The notes: generated by a model not told the origin, from the letters alone. A stretch of 64,000 bases of DNA from Termitidicoccus mucosus (GCF_038725785.1 NZ_CP109796.1:1984001-2048000), one strand, 5' to 3'. Positions 19,288 to 29,578 are shown, counted from the first letter of the stretch. Program-made: numbers and translations.

Positions 19288-21800
19288 ATGACCCGCTTTC
19301 ATATTATCACCAACGCCCACCTCGATCCCGTCTGGCTATGGGACTGGCGCGAGGGCTTGAACGAAGGCATCGCCACCTGCCGCGCGGTGCTCGATTTGAT
19401 GAATGAGTTTCCCGAGCTGAAATTCACGCGCGGCGAGGCGTCGGTTTACGAGCACATCGAGCGGCACGCCCCGGAGACGTTCGCGCGCATCCGGGAAAAA
19501 ATCGCGGAGGGGCGCTGGGAGGTGGCGGGCGGGAACTACGTGCAGCCGACACGAACCTGCCGGCGACGGAGGTGCTCGCGCGCCAGTTCCGGCGCGGACT
19601 CGGCTACTTCCGGCGCGCGCTCGGCGTGCGCCCGGTCGCGGCGTGGGCGGCAGACTCATTCGGGCACAGCGCGGGCTGTCCCGCGATTTACGCGGCGGCG
19701 GGCATGAAGTATTTTGCGTTCTGGCGGCCGTTCGCGTCGGAGCTCGCGCTGCCCGGGCCCGCGTTCTGGTGGGAGGCGGCGGGCGGCGAACGCGTATTGT
19801 CATGGCGGATACAGGTCGGCTGGTATGGCTCGACGCGCGCGGAAATCCCGGGGCGGCTCGACGCCTACCGCGAGGAGTCCGCACAATGGGGGGTTGAAAA
19901 CGTGATGGTGCCGCTCGGGCTGGGCAACCACGGCGGCGGGCCGTCGCGCGCGCAGATCGAGGCGGTGCTGCGCTGGCGCGGGCAAAATCGCGACGTGGAG
20001 GTGGTGTTCTCGACGCTGCACGGATTTTTCGAGGCGCTCTCGGCGGAAGCGGCGCGGCTGCCGGTATTCAGGGGGGAGTTGAATTTTACGCTGCGCGGCT
20101 GCTACGCATCCGCCGCGTCAGTGAAGTTCGCCTACCGGCGCGCGGAAAACGCGCTCCTGCAAGCCGAGCGCACAGTGTCCGCCGTCGGCGCGCTGCGCGA
20201 GGCGGAAAACATCGGCACGGCCCCGCCCGCGCCGGATCTGGGCGAGGCGTGGGACGCGGTGCTTTTCAACACCTTTCACGACGTGCTGCCCGGCACGGCC
20301 ATCGAGCGGGCGCTGGCGGGGCAGCGCGCGTGGATCGGCCTGGCGCAACACCACGCGGCGCGCGCGGAGAACGACGCGCTGAACGCGCTGGCGTCGCGGG
20401 TGGACACAAGCGTGCCTCGCGCCACGGGCGACCGGCCCGCCGTCGCGCCCGTGCTGTTGTGGAACCCGAATCCGCATCCCTTCGACGGGCCGGTGGAGTT
20501 TGAGGCGCCGCTGGACTATCGCCCGCTGGACGCGTTCAAAAACAAACCCGACGCCGTGCCGCTCGCGGTGCGCGACGGCGCGGGGCGCGCGCTGCCGTTC
20601 CAGTGCGTGGCCGTGGAAAACAATTTCGCGCTTGAGACACCGTGGCGCAAACGCTTCGTCACGCGGGTGAAAATCCCGCCATGTGGCTGGCATGTGCTAA
20701 CGGCGGGGCTGGCGGACGCGCCGGTGAAAACACCTCGTGTGAAAACCGACCTTCGCGCGGGCGCCGGGCGCATCGCGAACCGCGTGTGGGAGATCCGCGC
20801 CGCCGCGGGCGCCGGGCGCGTCGTGATTTCGCGCAAGGGAAAACAGGCGCGCCGCCTCGGGCTGCGCGTGCTCACGGTGGACGACCCCTGGGGATCGTGG
20901 GGCGGGCACAACGGCGAGCCGGAGGCAAATCATGTCAACCACGTGAAAGACGCCTGGAAAATCGAGGCGGTCGAGACGCTTGAACGCGGACCGGAACGGG
21001 CTTCGCTCTGGATTCGGCTGACGGGCGCGGGCGGGGCGTCGTGGATCGAACTGACCTTGCGGCTTTGGCGCGATGATGACGCGGTCGTGGTGAAAACGCG
21101 CGCGTTTTGGGCCGAAAAATCGGCGCGCTTGAAACTGGAGTTTTCCGGCATCGGCGGCGCGGCGGAGTTCGAGGCGCCCGGCGGCAGCGTCCGGCGCGAG
21201 CCATGCGGCGACGTGCCGGGCGGGCGCTGGGTGCGCTTTGGCGGGGGGCGCGACGCTTTCGTTTTCGCGAGCGACGCGCTGTATTGTTTTGACACCACCG
21301 CGACCACCTTTGGCGCGACGATTGCGAGGAGCGCGCCCTATGCGTCGCTTGGCGGCGCGCGTCCCGGCGTCGAGACTTGGCGGCCGTGCATGGACTTGGG
21401 CGAGCACTTGTTCCAGTTCGCGCTGGGCGCTGACGCCGACGCGCTGGCGCGCCGGCTGGAATCGCCGCCGGTCGCATTGCTGACGGCGGCGCACGAGGGC
21501 GCGCTGCCGCGCACGGGCGGCGTGCTGCGCGCCGGGCCGGGCTTGCGGTTGCTGGCGTTCGCGCGGGCGGCGGACGGCGGCTGGATGCTGCGCGTGCAAA
21601 GCAGCGCGGGCCGCGCGGCGGACGCGACAGTCGAGCTTTTGGGCGGGCGCATCGCGCTCGGGCGGCTCGCGCCGGGCCGGATACGCACCGTGATTCTGCG
21701 GCATGCCGCGGACGGCGGCGGACGGGGCGCCGGCGCGTGGACATGCGCCACGGTGAACTGCGCGGAAGAAACGGCGGCACCGGAGGGTAACAAGTCATGA
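19288..21800 (+). CDS. GH38 alpha-mannosidase (one frameshift at ~19,547)
   Basis: This hydrolyses terminal alpha-mannosides and is about 837 residues long after repairing one missing C (the left copy has CCC at 4,644-4,646). HLDPVWLW at residues 11-18 supplies zinc ligands His11 and Asp13. DSFGHS near residue 123 carries the catalytic Asp nucleophile. NTFHDVLPGTAIE is another GH38 segment. No signal peptide is seen, so it probably works in the cytoplasm on imported oligosaccharides. The start ATG follows an operator-containing leader. The stop overlaps the next gene as ATGA, marking an operon. Confidence 0.85.
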
Positions 21801-22963
21801 ACCCCGCCATGCCGGGCACAGCGCAGACGGCGGCGGCGCTTGAGCAAAGCGAGTTGTTCACGCGATGGCGCGATCCCGTGTCGGGCGTGGAAAGCTTCAT
21901 CCTCAACAAGCGAAGGGCCGCGCCGTTGCAGCTCTCGTTTTATTTCGTGAACTCCGGCTTCTCGGACGACGGGCGCTTCCTCTGGATGTATTGCGCGTTT
22001 CCGCCGGGCGGCGACGCGTATTACGGACGCCAGCTCGCGGTTGCGGATTTTGAGAGGCAGACCGTGCGGCATTTTCCGGAGACGCAGTTCATGGACGCCT
22101 CGCCCTACGTCGATGCCGCGACCGGCGAGGTTTACTGGACAACGGGGCTGGAGGTCTGGAAACGCGGTCCGCTGCCGGGCGACACGGCGGCGCAGATCGG
22201 AGCGTTTCCCGCCGAACTGGCGCGCAACCGTCGCCCGCTGCGCATCGCCACGCACCTGAGCCGCTCCGCCGACGGGCGCGCGTTCGCCATCGATGCTCAA
22301 ATCGGCGCGGACTGGTTCGCGGGCGAGCTGCCGCTGGCGACCGGCGGCGCGGTGGACGCAGGTGCGTTCCGGCTGTGGCGGCGCTTTGACATTTGCCATA
22401 ACCACGCGCAGCTCAGCCCCGTTGACCCGGGGCTGATGCTGATCGCACAGGATGGCTGGAACGACCCGACAACCGGCGAGGAGGGCGTGACGCGGGACCG
22501 CCTGTGGCTGCTGCGACGCGACGGAGCGCTCACGCAACTCGTGCCGGACGACCCGCTGCCCTCGTCATTGCGCGGCCACGAGTGGTGGGACGCCGGCGGC
22601 GAGCACGTGTGGTATATCGATTACAGGCGCGGGACGGCGAAAATCAACTTGCGCACCGGGCGCCGCGAGCTCGTGTGGCCGAACGGCCACACCCATTCGC
22701 ATTGCGACCGCGCCGGGCGCTGGCTCGCGGGCGACGCGAACCCGGACGACGGGAGCTGGCGCGTCTTGTTTTTCAACATAAAAACGGGGCGCGAGATTGG
22801 CATCGTTTCAAAACTGCCGCCGCTGGACCGGCGGCCCTACCATGTCCATCCGCACCCGCGGTTCTGCCTGCACGACCGCTACATTTGCTACACGACAAAC
22901 GTGCTCGGCACCGTGGATGTCGCCATCACGTCTGTGGAGCAACTGGCCGCTCTGACAAGCTGA
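21797..22963 (+). CDS. PL22-like (oligogalacturonate lyase family) propeller protein
   Basis: This 388-residue protein resembles the oligogalacturonide lyase family PL22, a seven-bladed beta-propeller. Supporting features are repeated blade-like segments (FSDDGRFLWMYC, HLSRSADGRAF, GEHVWYIDY) and the C-terminal HVHPHPRFCLHD, comparable to the His-rich metal site of that family. No signal peptide is visible. It overlaps the mannosidase stop by 4 bases. A paralogue lies at 29,717. True substrate is unknown: an oligogalacturonide seems odd in a mannoside locus, so a different uronate-containing or unrelated substrate is possible. Confidence 0.6.
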   Translation: MNPAMPGTAQTAAALEQSELFTRWRDPVSGVESFILNKRRAAPLQLSFYFVNSGFSDDGRFLWMYCAFPPGGDAYYGRQLAVADFERQTVRHFPETQFMDASPYVDAATGEVYWTTGLEVWKRGPLPGDTAAQIGAFPAELARNRRPLRIATHLSRSADGRAFAIDAQIGADWFAGELPLATGGAVDAGAFRLWRRFDICHNHAQLSPVDPGLMLIAQDGWNDPTTGEEGVTRDRLWLLRRDGALTQLVPDDPLPSSLRGHEWWDAGGEHVWYIDYRRGTAKINLRTGRRELVWPNGHTHSHCDRAGRWLAGDANPDDGSWRVLFFNIKTGREIGIVSKLPPLDRRPYHVHPHPRFCLHDRYICYTTNVLGTVDVAITSVEQLAALTS

Positions 22964-23049
22964 CGTGAGCCGGGCACGCGTCTCGACATCCCCGCCCTTT
23001 TTCCAAGAATCACCACACCGCGAAACCCCGAAACCTCCCGCAACCGCCC

Positions 23050-24477
23050 ATGCAGACAAACCCACCCGGCATCCCCGGTGCGGCACCGGCCGCGCCCGTC
23101 CGAAAAATATACACCGCCGGCACGCTGCGCTACACGACGGGCGGCGTCGTGATGCTGTTCCTGTGGCTTTTGTGGGGCGATTTTTGCTTTTCGATTTTCG
23201 AGGAGATTTTCTCAAAGTTCCTGCCGCTTTACATGAAGGATCTCAACGCCTCCAGCACGCTGGTCGGCGTGCTGACGGGCAGCCTGGGCGGCATCGTGAA
23301 CGTGCTTTTCATGCCCGGCATCAGCATGGCCAGCGACCGGCATCGCGGGCCGCGCGGGCGGCGCATTCCGTTTCTGCTTTGGTCCACGCCGTGCGCGGTC
23401 GGCTCGCTGATTTTGATCGGGTTTTCGTCGGAGCTTGGCGGCTGGCTGCACGCGCTGCTGGGCGGCGCGTCGCCGGGCATGACGGCGGCGGGCGTGACGC
23501 TCGCGCTGCTCTGCGTGTTCGTGGCGATGTATCATTTTTTCAACATGGTGCTGGTGAATCTCTACCAGTGCCTGTTGCGCGACGTGGTGCCGCCGGCGCT
23601 CATGGCGCGCTTTCTGGCGCTGTTCCGCGTGGTGAGCACGGGCGGCAGGTTTGTGTTCTCGTGGTATGTGCTTCCGAATGTGCTCCTGCATCGCGAGGCG
23701 GTGTTCCTGGGCGTCGGGCTGATCTATGTGGCGGCGTTTTTGCTGATGTGCTGGCGGGTGAAGGAGGGCGCGTATCCGCCGCCGCGGCAGCCAGCGGGGG
23801 AAAAGGCGCCGAGGTACCTGGCCACCTACATCGTGTATTTCCGCGAGTGCCTGACGGTGCCCATCTACCGCAATTTCGTTTTCATGTATGCGTGCGTGAC
23901 GGCGGCCTCGACGTGCGCGATGCCATTCGTGACCCTCTTCACGCGGGACACGCTCGGGCTGTCGATGGAGGACATCGGACGTGTGTTCGCGTGGGGCTGG
24001 CTGGCGGCGGCGCTCACCTACGTGCCGTTCGGGTACCTGTGCGACAAGGTTTCGCCGATGCGGGTGGCGTGCTGCGCGCTGGCGGGGTTGATGCTCTCAT
24101 GGGGCATCGGTTATTTCGCGATTCAGGACCGCACGTCGTGGCTGGTTTATTGGGTCGTCGTGGCGATGCTGCCGAGCACTGCCTGGAACCTCGGACTGAC
24201 CGCGCTTACAATGCAGTTGTTTCACCAGGAAAAATTCGCCCAGCTTTCGTCCGGTCTCAACGTGCTCGGCTATGGGAGCAGCATTCTGGGCAGCTTCCTG
24301 ATCGGGCTGTTCATCGATCTGACGGGCCAGAATTACCGCATGATTTTTTTGTGGTCGTTCTGCTGGTTCGCACTGGCGGTCGCATGCATGGCGCTGGTTT
24401 ACCGCGACTGGAAACGGCTCGGCGGCCCGGACAACTACGCGGCGCCGCTGCCGGGAAAACCCGCCTCCGCAATCTAG
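23050..24477 (+). CDS. Major facilitator superfamily transporter
   Basis: This 475-residue protein is a multi-pass inner-membrane protein with about 12 hydrophobic segments. SDRHRGPRGRRIPFLLWSTP in the loop after helix 2-3 resembles the MFS/GPH sugar-transporter signature. It probably carries a mono- or oligosaccharide, or a glycoside, across the inner membrane. It lies 86 bp after the PL22-like gene and 15 bp before the first oxidoreductase, within the mannosidase operon. Confidence 0.8.
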   Translation: MQTNPPGIPGAAPAAPVRKIYTAGTLRYTTGGVVMLFLWLLWGDFCFSIFEEIFSKFLPLYMKDLNASSTLVGVLTGSLGGIVNVLFMPGISMASDRHRGPRGRRIPFLLWSTPCAVGSLILIGFSSELGGWLHALLGGASPGMTAAGVTLALLCVFVAMYHFFNMVLVNLYQCLLRDVVPPALMARFLALFRVVSTGGRFVFSWYVLPNVLLHREAVFLGVGLIYVAAFLLMCWRVKEGAYPPPRQPAGEKAPRYLATYIVYFRECLTVPIYRNFVFMYACVTAASTCAMPFVTLFTRDTLGLSMEDIGRVFAWGWLAAALTYVPFGYLCDKVSPMRVACCALAGLMLSWGIGYFAIQDRTSWLVYWVVVAMLPSTAWNLGLTALTMQLFHQEKFAQLSSGLNVLGYGSSILGSFLIGLFIDLTGQNYRMIFLWSFCWFALAVACMALVYRDWKRLGGPDNYAAPLPGKPASAI

Positions 24478-24492
24478 CCGCAAACATCGGGA

Positions 24493-25545
24493 ATGAACGC
24501 GCCATTGAACATCGGTTTTGTCGGCCTCGGCTGGGGCGCTCACATCGCCGGCACGCTTGCGTCCGGCCCCGCATCGCGCCTCTTCACGGTCGCCGCCGTG
24601 TGCGACACGGACGCGCGACGGCGCGCGGAATTCTCCGCGCGCCACCGCGTGAAAGCCTACACCGGCCTCGACGATTTGCTCGCCGACCGCGATGTGCCCG
24701 TGATCGGCCTCTTCAGCGGCCCGGCGGGGCGCGCGGAGTTGCTGCGCCGCATCATCCGCGCCGGCAAGGACGTGATGACGACCAAGCCCTTTGAACTCGA
24801 TCCCGCCGCCGCGCGCAGCGTGCTTGAGGAAGCGCGCGCGCTGGGCCGCGTCATCCATGTCAACTCGCCTCCGCCGGAGCCGCCGCGCTACATCGCGCAA
24901 ATCCTCCAGTGGCGGCGCGAGCACGACCTCGGCCGCCCCGTTGGTTGTCACGGCGAAAATCTCACCACCTACCACGAAAAAGCCGACGGGCGCTGGCTCG
25001 ACGATCCCGCGCTCTGCCCCGCCGCGCCCGTTTTTCGAATCGGCATCTACACGCTCAACGACCTGCTGCGACTCTTCGGCCCGGTCAGCGCCGTGAACGT
25101 GATGACCAGCCGCATCCGCACCGGGCGCCCGACGCCCGACAACGCGCAGCTCGGCCTGTTCTTCGCCAGCGGCGCGATCGGCAGCGTGCACGCGAGCTTT
25201 TGCGTGGACGACGGCCAGCACTATGCGAACGCGCTCACGCTGCACTACGAGCGCGGCACGATCACCCGCAACATCCTCCCCGCCGGCTACGGAAAAGCCG
25301 AGCAGCGCACGCACTTGCGGCTCGTGCGCTCCACTGTGACGAAGGACGGCCCGGAGGTTGTCGTCGAGAACTGGGAGTCCGGGGAGCCGTCGGGCAGCTA
25401 CGAATGGCAGGCATTTCACGATGCCGTCACCGGACGGCGAAAAATCGAAATGCCCGTCGATGAAATCGTGAACGCGACCGCGGTGGTCGCGGCGATGGCG
25501 CGCGCCGAACGCTCGGGAGCGACGGAGCGTGTATTCCTGCCATGA
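24493..25545 (+). CDS. Gfo/Idh/MocA family oxidoreductase
   Basis: This is a 350-residue NAD(P)-dependent sugar oxidoreductase. The Rossmann motif is GFVGLGWGAH at residues 8-17. The usual EKP motif is TKPFEL here, keeping the catalytic-site Lys but not the Glu. HHD-type residues of the second domain are not obvious. Family members oxidise sugars or sugar acids, and some cleave glycosides by a redox route. It overlaps the next gene by 4 bases. Substrate not predictable from sequence alone. Confidence 0.8.
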   Translation: MNAPLNIGFVGLGWGAHIAGTLASGPASRLFTVAAVCDTDARRRAEFSARHRVKAYTGLDDLLADRDVPVIGLFSGPAGRAELLRRIIRAGKDVMTTKPFELDPAAARSVLEEARALGRVIHVNSPPPEPPRYIAQILQWRREHDLGRPVGCHGENLTTYHEKADGRWLDDPALCPAAPVFRIGIYTLNDLLRLFGPVSAVNVMTSRIRTGRPTPDNAQLGLFFASGAIGSVHASFCVDDGQHYANALTLHYERGTITRNILPAGYGKAEQRTHLRLVRSTVTKDGPEVVVENWESGEPSGSYEWQAFHDAVTGRRKIEMPVDEIVNATAVVAAMARAERSGATERVFLP

Positions 25546-26546
25546 ATACAAATGCTCCGGCGCCGGATTTTGTCCCGCAGCCCGTCGGCGTCGCGCTTTA
25601 CGGCGCGAACGGCCACCAGATTCACGGGTTGCTCGCGGCGCGGCGCGACATGGCGCGGCTTTGTGCCGTGGCCGGGTTTCCTCCGGAAAAACTGCCGCCC
25701 GGCCTGCGTGCGCGCGACGGCGCGCGCGTGTGCGCCAACCTCGACGATCTGCTCGCCGACCCGCGCGTGGAGCTGGTGTCGCTGTGCTCGCCGCGCCGCC
25801 GCGACCAGGCGCTCGACGCCATCCGCGCCCTGCGCGCGGGCAAACATGTTTACGCGGAAAAACCGTGCGCCTTCAGCGAGCCGGAGCTTGATGCGATTCT
25901 GGACGCGGCGCGCGAAAACGGCAGGGTGTTTCGCGAAATGGCCGGCACGGCGTTTCTCCAGCCGTATCTTGAGATGCGCCGCATCGTCCTCTCGGGGATC
26001 CTCGGGCGCGTCGTGCAGGTGGTCGCTGAAAAGTCCTACCCGTGGCACGACGCCCGCCCGCAGGATGAGGACATCGACGGCGGGCTCATCCGCCAGTGCG
26101 CCATCCACGCGCTGCGCTTTGTCGAGCATGTGGCCTGCGAGCGCATCGTCTCCGCCGGCGCGATTGAGACCCGCGCGGGCAACCCGGTCGCGGGCGGCGG
26201 CTCGCGCATCGCGGCGTGCCTGATGCTCGGCCTCGCATCGGGGGGCGTGGCGGGCATCGCGGCGAACTACCTCAACCCGAAGGGCACCGGCGAGTGGGGC
26301 TACGAGACGCTGCGCATCCTTGGCGAAAAAGGCATGGTCGAGTCAACCCAGGGCGGTGCTCACACGCGCCTAGTGGTGGGCGACCGCGACCTGGGGCCGC
26401 TGGACACCTCGCAGCCTGGTATCGAGTATCTGGATACATTTCTCGCCCAAATTCGCGGGCGCGGCGCCATGCCGCTTTCGTCCGAGGAAGAGCTAAGCCC
26501 GACGCGCTGGGTCATCCGCGCCAAACAATCCCCACAATCCCCATGA
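25542..26546 (+). CDS. Gfo/Idh/MocA family oxidoreductase
   Basis: This is a 334-residue second member of the family, only distantly similar to its neighbour. The N-terminal Rossmann region reads VALYGANGHQIHG, and the conserved AEKPCAF holds the EKP motif. IRQCAIHALRFVEHV gives the second-domain helix with a His. Start and stop both overlap their neighbours as ATGA, so it is translationally coupled. Two different family members side by side suggest successive or paired redox steps on one sugar. Confidence 0.8.
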   Translation: MNTNAPAPDFVPQPVGVALYGANGHQIHGLLAARRDMARLCAVAGFPPEKLPPGLRARDGARVCANLDDLLADPRVELVSLCSPRRRDQALDAIRALRAGKHVYAEKPCAFSEPELDAILDAARENGRVFREMAGTAFLQPYLEMRRIVLSGILGRVVQVVAEKSYPWHDARPQDEDIDGGLIRQCAIHALRFVEHVACERIVSAGAIETRAGNPVAGGGSRIAACLMLGLASGGVAGIAANYLNPKGTGEWGYETLRILGEKGMVESTQGGAHTRLVVGDRDLGPLDTSQPGIEYLDTFLAQIRGRGAMPLSSEEELSPTRWVIRAKQSPQSP

Positions 26547-27207
26547 GCCAGGCAAAAAAACATTTGCGAAGAAAATCACCGTCCGCGCGGCGTGCCGCTA
26601 CCTGCTGCACCTGCCGCCCGGTTACGACCAGGGCGGGCGCGCCGCTGGAAAACGCTGGCCGCTGATCCTCTTCCTGCACGGCGCGGGCGAGCGCGGGAAC
26701 GACCTCGAACTCCTCAAGCGGCACGGCATCCCGAAAATCGCGGAGGCCCGCCCCGGTTTGCCCTTCATCGCCGTCTCGCCGCAATGCCCCGCCGAGGGCT
26801 GGTGGGCGAGCGCGCCGCTCATCGCGCTGCTCGACGAAATCGAGCGGCGCCATCGCGTTGACAAGGACCGCGTTTACGCGACCGGCATCAGCATGGGCGG
26901 CTTCGGCACGTGGCAGCTTGCGCTCGACCAGCCGCGCCGCTTCGCGGCCATTGCGCCGATTTGCGGACGCGGCAACCCGCTGCTCGCGCATCGCATAAGA
27001 CACCTGCCCGTCTGGGCGTTTCACGGCGCGAAGGACAGGGTCGTGCCGCTTTCCGCTTCCGCCGACATGGTGCGCGCGCTGCGCAAGCTCGGCGCCAGGC
27101 CGCGCTTCACCATCTACCCCGATGCCGGGCACGACTCATGGACGCGCACCTACGAAAACCCGCGGCTCTACGCATGGCTGTTGAAGCACGCGCGGCAGCC
27201 TCGGTGA
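26543..27207 (+). CDS. Alpha/beta-hydrolase (esterase), frameshifted at a poly-A run
   Basis: This is a predicted serine esterase of about 220 residues, similar to PHB-depolymerase or dienelactone-hydrolase-like esterases. RWPLILFLHGAGERGND is the oxyanion strand, GISMGGFGTW the nucleophile elbow (Ser in GxSxG), and YPDAGHDSW carries the catalytic His. The ATG at 26,543 overlaps the preceding stop but is out of frame with the body. Adding one A to the 7-A run at 26,554-26,560 restores the frame as KKTFAKKITVRAACRYLLHL. It may deacylate glycans. No signal peptide is seen. Confidence 0.75.
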
Positions 27208-27280
27208 CACGTTTCCAGTTATCGCGCCGCCCCACCCGTCCTCCTCCGCATCGCCTCTTCCCTCATTTCCCCCCATCCGC

Positions 27281-28306
27281 ATGACCTCCCGCGAACTCGT
27301 CAAACGCACCTTGGAATTTTCCAACAAAACCAGGCGCGCCCCGCGCCAGATATGGTTCCTCCCGTGGGCGGAAAAGCGCTTTCCCGCCGAGGTGAAATCC
27401 CTCCGCGAGGATTTTCCGGCGGACATCGTCACCGCGCCGTCGGTGTTCGCCACGCCGCCCCTCAACAAGGGCGACCCCTACGAAATCGGCGATTCCACGG
27501 ACGCCTGGGGCGCCGTCTTCACCAACGCCCAGCGCGGCGTCATCGGCGAGGTCAAGCATCCCCTCGTCGCGCCCGGCGACGACGGATGGGACGACACCAG
27601 CCGCGTCCACTTCCCCGTCGAATGGCTCACGTTCGACCGCGACGCCGTCAACCGTTTCTGCGCCTCGACGGACAAGTTCGTGATGGGCGACTGCTGCCCG
27701 CGCCCTTTCGAGCAACTGCAATTCCTGCGCGGCTCGCCCGAGCTTTACATGGACCTCGTCACGCGCCCCGCCGGCCTGTCCGCGTTTTTGGAAAAAATGC
27801 ACGCCTTCTACTGTGACCTTCTGGAGCGATGGGCGAAGACCGATGTGGACGGCCTGATGATGATGGACGACTGGGGCTCGCAGCAAAACCTCCTCATCAA
27901 CCCCCGGCTGTGGGAGGAAATTTTCAAGCCCCTTTACCGCGACTACATCGCCATCGCGCGCGGCCGCGGGAAAAAAATCTTCATGCACTCCGACGGCATG
28001 AACCTCGCCATCTACCCGCACCTCGTCGAACTCGGGCTGGACGCGATCAACTCCCAGATTTTCTGCATCGGCCTCGACAGGCTCGCGCCGTTTCGCGGGA
28101 AAATCTCCTTCTGGGGCGAGATCGACCGCCAGCAGATGCTGCCGCACGGGACGCCTGCCGGCATAGACGCGGCGGTGCGCCGCGTGCGCGACACCCTGTG
28201 GGCTGGCGGCGGCTGCATCGCCCAATGCGAGTTCGGCCCCGGCGCCAGGCCGGAAAACGTGCGCCAGGTTTTTCAGAGCTGGGAGGACATCGCGCGCGAA
28301 GCATAA
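27281..28306 (+). CDS. Uroporphyrinogen decarboxylase-like (UroD superfamily) protein
   Basis: This 341-residue protein belongs to the UroD/methyltransferase superfamily (PF01208). DGLMMMDDWGSQQNLLINPRLW and FMHSDGMNLAIYPHLVELGL are typical of members in carbohydrate loci. It has HSD where corrinoid methyltransferases have HxC, and Cys residues in GGCIAQCEFG near the C-terminus, so the classical zinc triad is incomplete. It is not a haem-pathway HemE by context. A second member lies at 53,222. Function unknown; methyl transfer or sugar decarboxylation are guesses. Confidence 0.75.
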   Translation: MTSRELVKRTLEFSNKTRRAPRQIWFLPWAEKRFPAEVKSLREDFPADIVTAPSVFATPPLNKGDPYEIGDSTDAWGAVFTNAQRGVIGEVKHPLVAPGDDGWDDTSRVHFPVEWLTFDRDAVNRFCASTDKFVMGDCCPRPFEQLQFLRGSPELYMDLVTRPAGLSAFLEKMHAFYCDLLERWAKTDVDGLMMMDDWGSQQNLLINPRLWEEIFKPLYRDYIAIARGRGKKIFMHSDGMNLAIYPHLVELGLDAINSQIFCIGLDRLAPFRGKISFWGEIDRQQMLPHGTPAGIDAAVRRVRDTLWAGGGCIAQCEFGPGARPENVRQVFQSWEDIAREA

Positions 28307-28309
28307 AGA

Positions 28310-28450
28310 ACGCGGGAATTTTTGATTCCCGATTCTCGATCTGGCGGACTGCAGGCCCTCGGCCTCGAAACGATTGCGCGTCACCGCACGGTCGTGAATG
28401 CGAAAACAGAACGGCTGCATCCAATCAAAAATCAAAAATTCCCCTCTCGA
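28310..28450. repeat. AT-rich inverted repeat between UroD-like gene and lacI-type gene
   Basis: GGGAATTTTTGATTCCCGAT (from 28,315) and ATCAAAAATCAAAAATTCCC (ending ~28,445) are in inverted orientation around ~100 bp of GC-rich sequence. The gap before the regulator is filled by this element. No copy of the operator was found here. Confidence 0.7.
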
Positions 28451-28495
28451 TTTTTGCGTTGGACTCCTGCATGTCTTTTTCAATCACTCTGCGCC

Positions 28496-29578
28496 ATGCC
28501 CTCCGCCCCCGATGATCGCGCCACCCTGGTGAAAGTCGCCCGAGAGGCTGGCGTATCGCTGGCCACCGCCTCGATGGGCTTGCGCAACCACCCGCGCATC
28601 AGCCTCCAGACGCGCAAGCGCGTGCAGGTGGCCGCGAAGAAACTCGGTTACAAGCCCGATCCGCAAATCTCGCGGCTCATGTGGCACCTGCGCAACAGCA
28701 AGACCGTGAAATACCAGGAGACACTGGCGTTTCTCAGTGACAATGCGCAGCTCGCCGGCTGGGTGTCGTATTCGCAGGCCGACTACTATCTGGGCGCGGC
28801 GGACCGCGCCGGGGAGCTTGGCTACCGCATGGAGGTTTTCCATCTGCGGGCACCGGGCCTGACGCAGGCGGGACTCGGCCGCACGCTCCGCAATTGCGGC
28901 ATACGCGGCCTGATCACGAGCGCCTTTCGCGATCCGGGAGCCACGCTCTCGCTCGACTGGCAGCACTTCGCCACCGTCGCCTGCGGCTACTCGCTGGCCA
29001 ATCCCGAGGTGGACCGCGTGACGACGGACTATTACCGCGCCATGCTGGAGGCCACGGAGACGCTCGCCCGGTCGGGCTGCAAACGCATCGGGCTTTGCCT
29101 GAGCGTCAGCGACGACACCAAGGTGCTGCACCTCTGGCAGTCGGCCTTCCTGTATTTCCAGCACCGCCTGCCGCAAAAATCCCGGCTCCCCATCTATGAA
29201 CTTTCCTCCGGGGAAAACAACATCCGCGCCTGGCTGCGCGCCTCGCGTCCCGACGCGGTTATCAGCGCCGGCTGCGACTTTCCCCGCGAATACGAACAGG
29301 CCACCGGCTTGCGCGCGCCCCAAGGCGTGCGCTACTGCAACATGAACATCCACCACGCCGACGCGCGTTCGTGCGGCATCGACCAGGCGTCCTACCTCGT
29401 GGGCAGGCACGCGTGCAGTCATCTCGTGGCGTTGTTGACGCGCAACGAACTCGGCCTGCCCGAGCACCCGCAAACCACCCTTACCGAGTTCCGCTGGATC
29501 GACGACTGGAACGGGTGGCACGCCGGGTGGCTCAAACGCAACACCCGTTTGCAAAGCGGTGTCCGCGCCGCGAGATGA
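28496..29578 (+). CDS. LacI family transcriptional regulator
   Basis: This 360-residue DNA-binding regulator has an N-terminal helix-turn-helix, LVKVAREAGVSLATASMGLR (residues ~11-30), and a hinge segment LGYKPDPQISRLMWHLR. The rest is a periplasmic-binding-protein-like sensor domain. The ATG at 28,496 starts right before this domain. It lies between the mannosidase operon and the second PL22-like gene, and is the only regulator in the locus. It is the natural candidate to bind the CG-centred sites at 19,225, 29,652, 31,033, 48,869 and 48,899. The ligand is unknown. Confidence 0.9.
   Translation: MPSAPDDRATLVKVAREAGVSLATASMGLRNHPRISLQTRKRVQVAAKKLGYKPDPQISRLMWHLRNSKTVKYQETLAFLSDNAQLAGWVSYSQADYYLGAADRAGELGYRMEVFHLRAPGLTQAGLGRTLRNCGIRGLITSAFRDPGATLSLDWQHFATVACGYSLANPEVDRVTTDYYRAMLEATETLARSGCKRIGLCLSVSDDTKVLHLWQSAFLYFQHRLPQKSRLPIYELSSGENNIRAWLRASRPDAVISAGCDFPREYEQATGLRAPQGVRYCNMNIHHADARSCGIDQASYLVGRHACSHLVALLTRNELGLPEHPQTTLTEFRWIDDWNGWHAGWLKRNTRLQSGVRAAR

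Larger units (their letters stand above)
14942..21609. repeat. Right copy of the ~6.6 kb near-identical duplication
   Basis: This is the partner of 1-6,628. The copies are offset by about 14,941-14,981 bases, so if real this is a tandem duplication with a unit of about 15 kb. Errors in this copy cluster at 15,660-15,990, 17,395, 18,548, 18,930-19,150 and 19,547. From about 19,560 onward the sequence is clean. Confidence 0.9.

Noticed and set aside
27281-28306. hemE (haem biosynthesis)
   Set aside because: Sequence has only superfamily features and the context is sugar catabolism; no other haem genes are near.
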